A stretch of 13,635 nucleotides of DNA from CAZLBC01 sp964557575. GTDB lineage: Bacteria; Planctomycetota; Phycisphaerae; SM23-33. This document shows positions 13,368 through 13,635 of this stretch, piece after piece. The stretch spans positions 1 through 13,635 of the forward strand of contig CAZLBC010000115.1 in the NCBI GenBank assembly GCA_964557575.1, in the 5' to 3' direction. Under the pieces are notes generated by a model, which was given only the letters and a program-made list of their open reading frames with translations, was not told the DNA's origin and did not search any database. The translations under genes were made by a program, and so were the position numbers. Numbering within the stretch: position 1 is the first letter of the stretch; every line of letters starts with the position of its first letter.

Positions 13368-13635
13368 ATGTCTACAGGCACGGTTGGCGATAGGAACACG
13401 ACAGGAAAGACGATCATAGTCGCGGTTGTTTTCGCCGCGATTCTCGCCGGCCGCGCCGGCGCACAGGTGCTCCACTACGAGCTGGATGAGACGAGCGGGA
13501 CGACGGCGGCCGACAGTTCCGGCAACGGTTACGACGGCACCCTGGTCAATTTCCCGGCCGATCCCTGGACCCGCGGCGTCATCGACGGCGGGCTCGAGTT
13601 CGGGGGCAACGATCTTATCGAGACCAACCAGACGG
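13368..13635 (+). CDS. Secreted LamG/concanavalin-A-like protein (partial, 5' end)
   Basis: The first 89 residues are visible before the window ends. The ATG has GGAG at 13359-13362, five bases upstream. Residues 1-32 form a signal peptide with a fairly long basic n-region and the hydrophobic core IIVAVVFAAILAG, likely cut after AGA (residue 32). From 36 on, HYELDETSGTTAADSSGNGY continues into DGTL, the usual opening of a LamG/concanavalin-A-like jelly roll (an acidic strand, then DSSGNG-x-x-G). The later GVIDGGLEFGGND (70-82) fits the next strands. In PVC bacteria such domains occur in large secreted or surface proteins, often with a C-terminal sorting signal that would be outside this window. 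It follows the GH2 gene in the same direction after 186 bp. Ligand unknown. Confidence 0.85.
   Translation, partial: MSTGTVGDRNTTGKTIIVAVVFAAILAGRAGAQVLHYELDETSGTTAADSSGNGYDGTLVNFPADPWTRGVIDGGLEFGGNDLIETNQT

Overview
The window is high-GC bacterial DNA that is probably from the PVC superphylum (Lentisphaerota, Kiritimatiellota or Planctomycetota). This placement rests on gene content only: a Tat-exported Gfo/Idh/MocA oxidoreductase, very large multi-domain secreted glycosidases, a secreted LamG-type protein, PAS/SpoIIE regulators and an orphan PAS histidine kinase. No rRNA or marker gene is present to confirm it. No tRNA, CRISPR array, prophage or intact insertion sequence was seen.

Layout. 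1-46: tail of a plus-strand gene. 61-165 (-): C-terminal remnant of a RelE/ParE-like toxin, running into the 3' end of the next gene. 155-1666 (-): secreted protein with a probable glycosidase-like fold. 1785-2903 (-): PAS histidine kinase with a cysteine-rich PAS segment. 3162-3848 (+): small stand-alone P-loop ATPase resembling the core of GspE/PilT secretion ATPases. 3850-3961: imperfect long-arm inverted repeat between two convergent genes. 3972-4739 (-): SDR of the gluconate 5-dehydrogenase type. It is divergent, across a regulatory region containing a near-consensus sigma70 promoter, from 4982-6283 (+), a Tat-exported Gfo/Idh/MocA oxidoreductase. 6300-7490 (-) and 7704-8894 (-): tandem paralogous PAS-SpoIIE phosphatase-like proteins sharing a 675-bp stretch of identical DNA. 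9051-13181 (+): 1376-residue secreted glycoside hydrolase family 2 enzyme with GATase-like domains and two xylan-binding-like modules. 13368-end (+): start of a secreted LamG/concanavalin-A-like protein.

How the parts fit. The exported glycosidase, the glycosidase-like protein, the LamG protein, the Tat-exported oxidoreductase and the sugar-acid SDR point to a polysaccharide and sugar-acid utilisation region. The regulators (histidine kinase and two SpoIIE-type proteins) have no adjacent response regulator, anti-sigma factor or anti-sigma antagonist, so their targets are elsewhere or unknown.

The most noteworthy points are: (1) the tandem SpoIIE-like pair, which looks recently homogenised by gene conversion, and in which one conserved metal-binding Asp is replaced by Asn in both copies; (2) the GH2 enzyme, in which a carbohydrate-binding module appears to be nested inside a second GATase-like domain; (3) the solitary secretion-ATPase-like protein. 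I found no convincing multi-gene system of a wholly new type.
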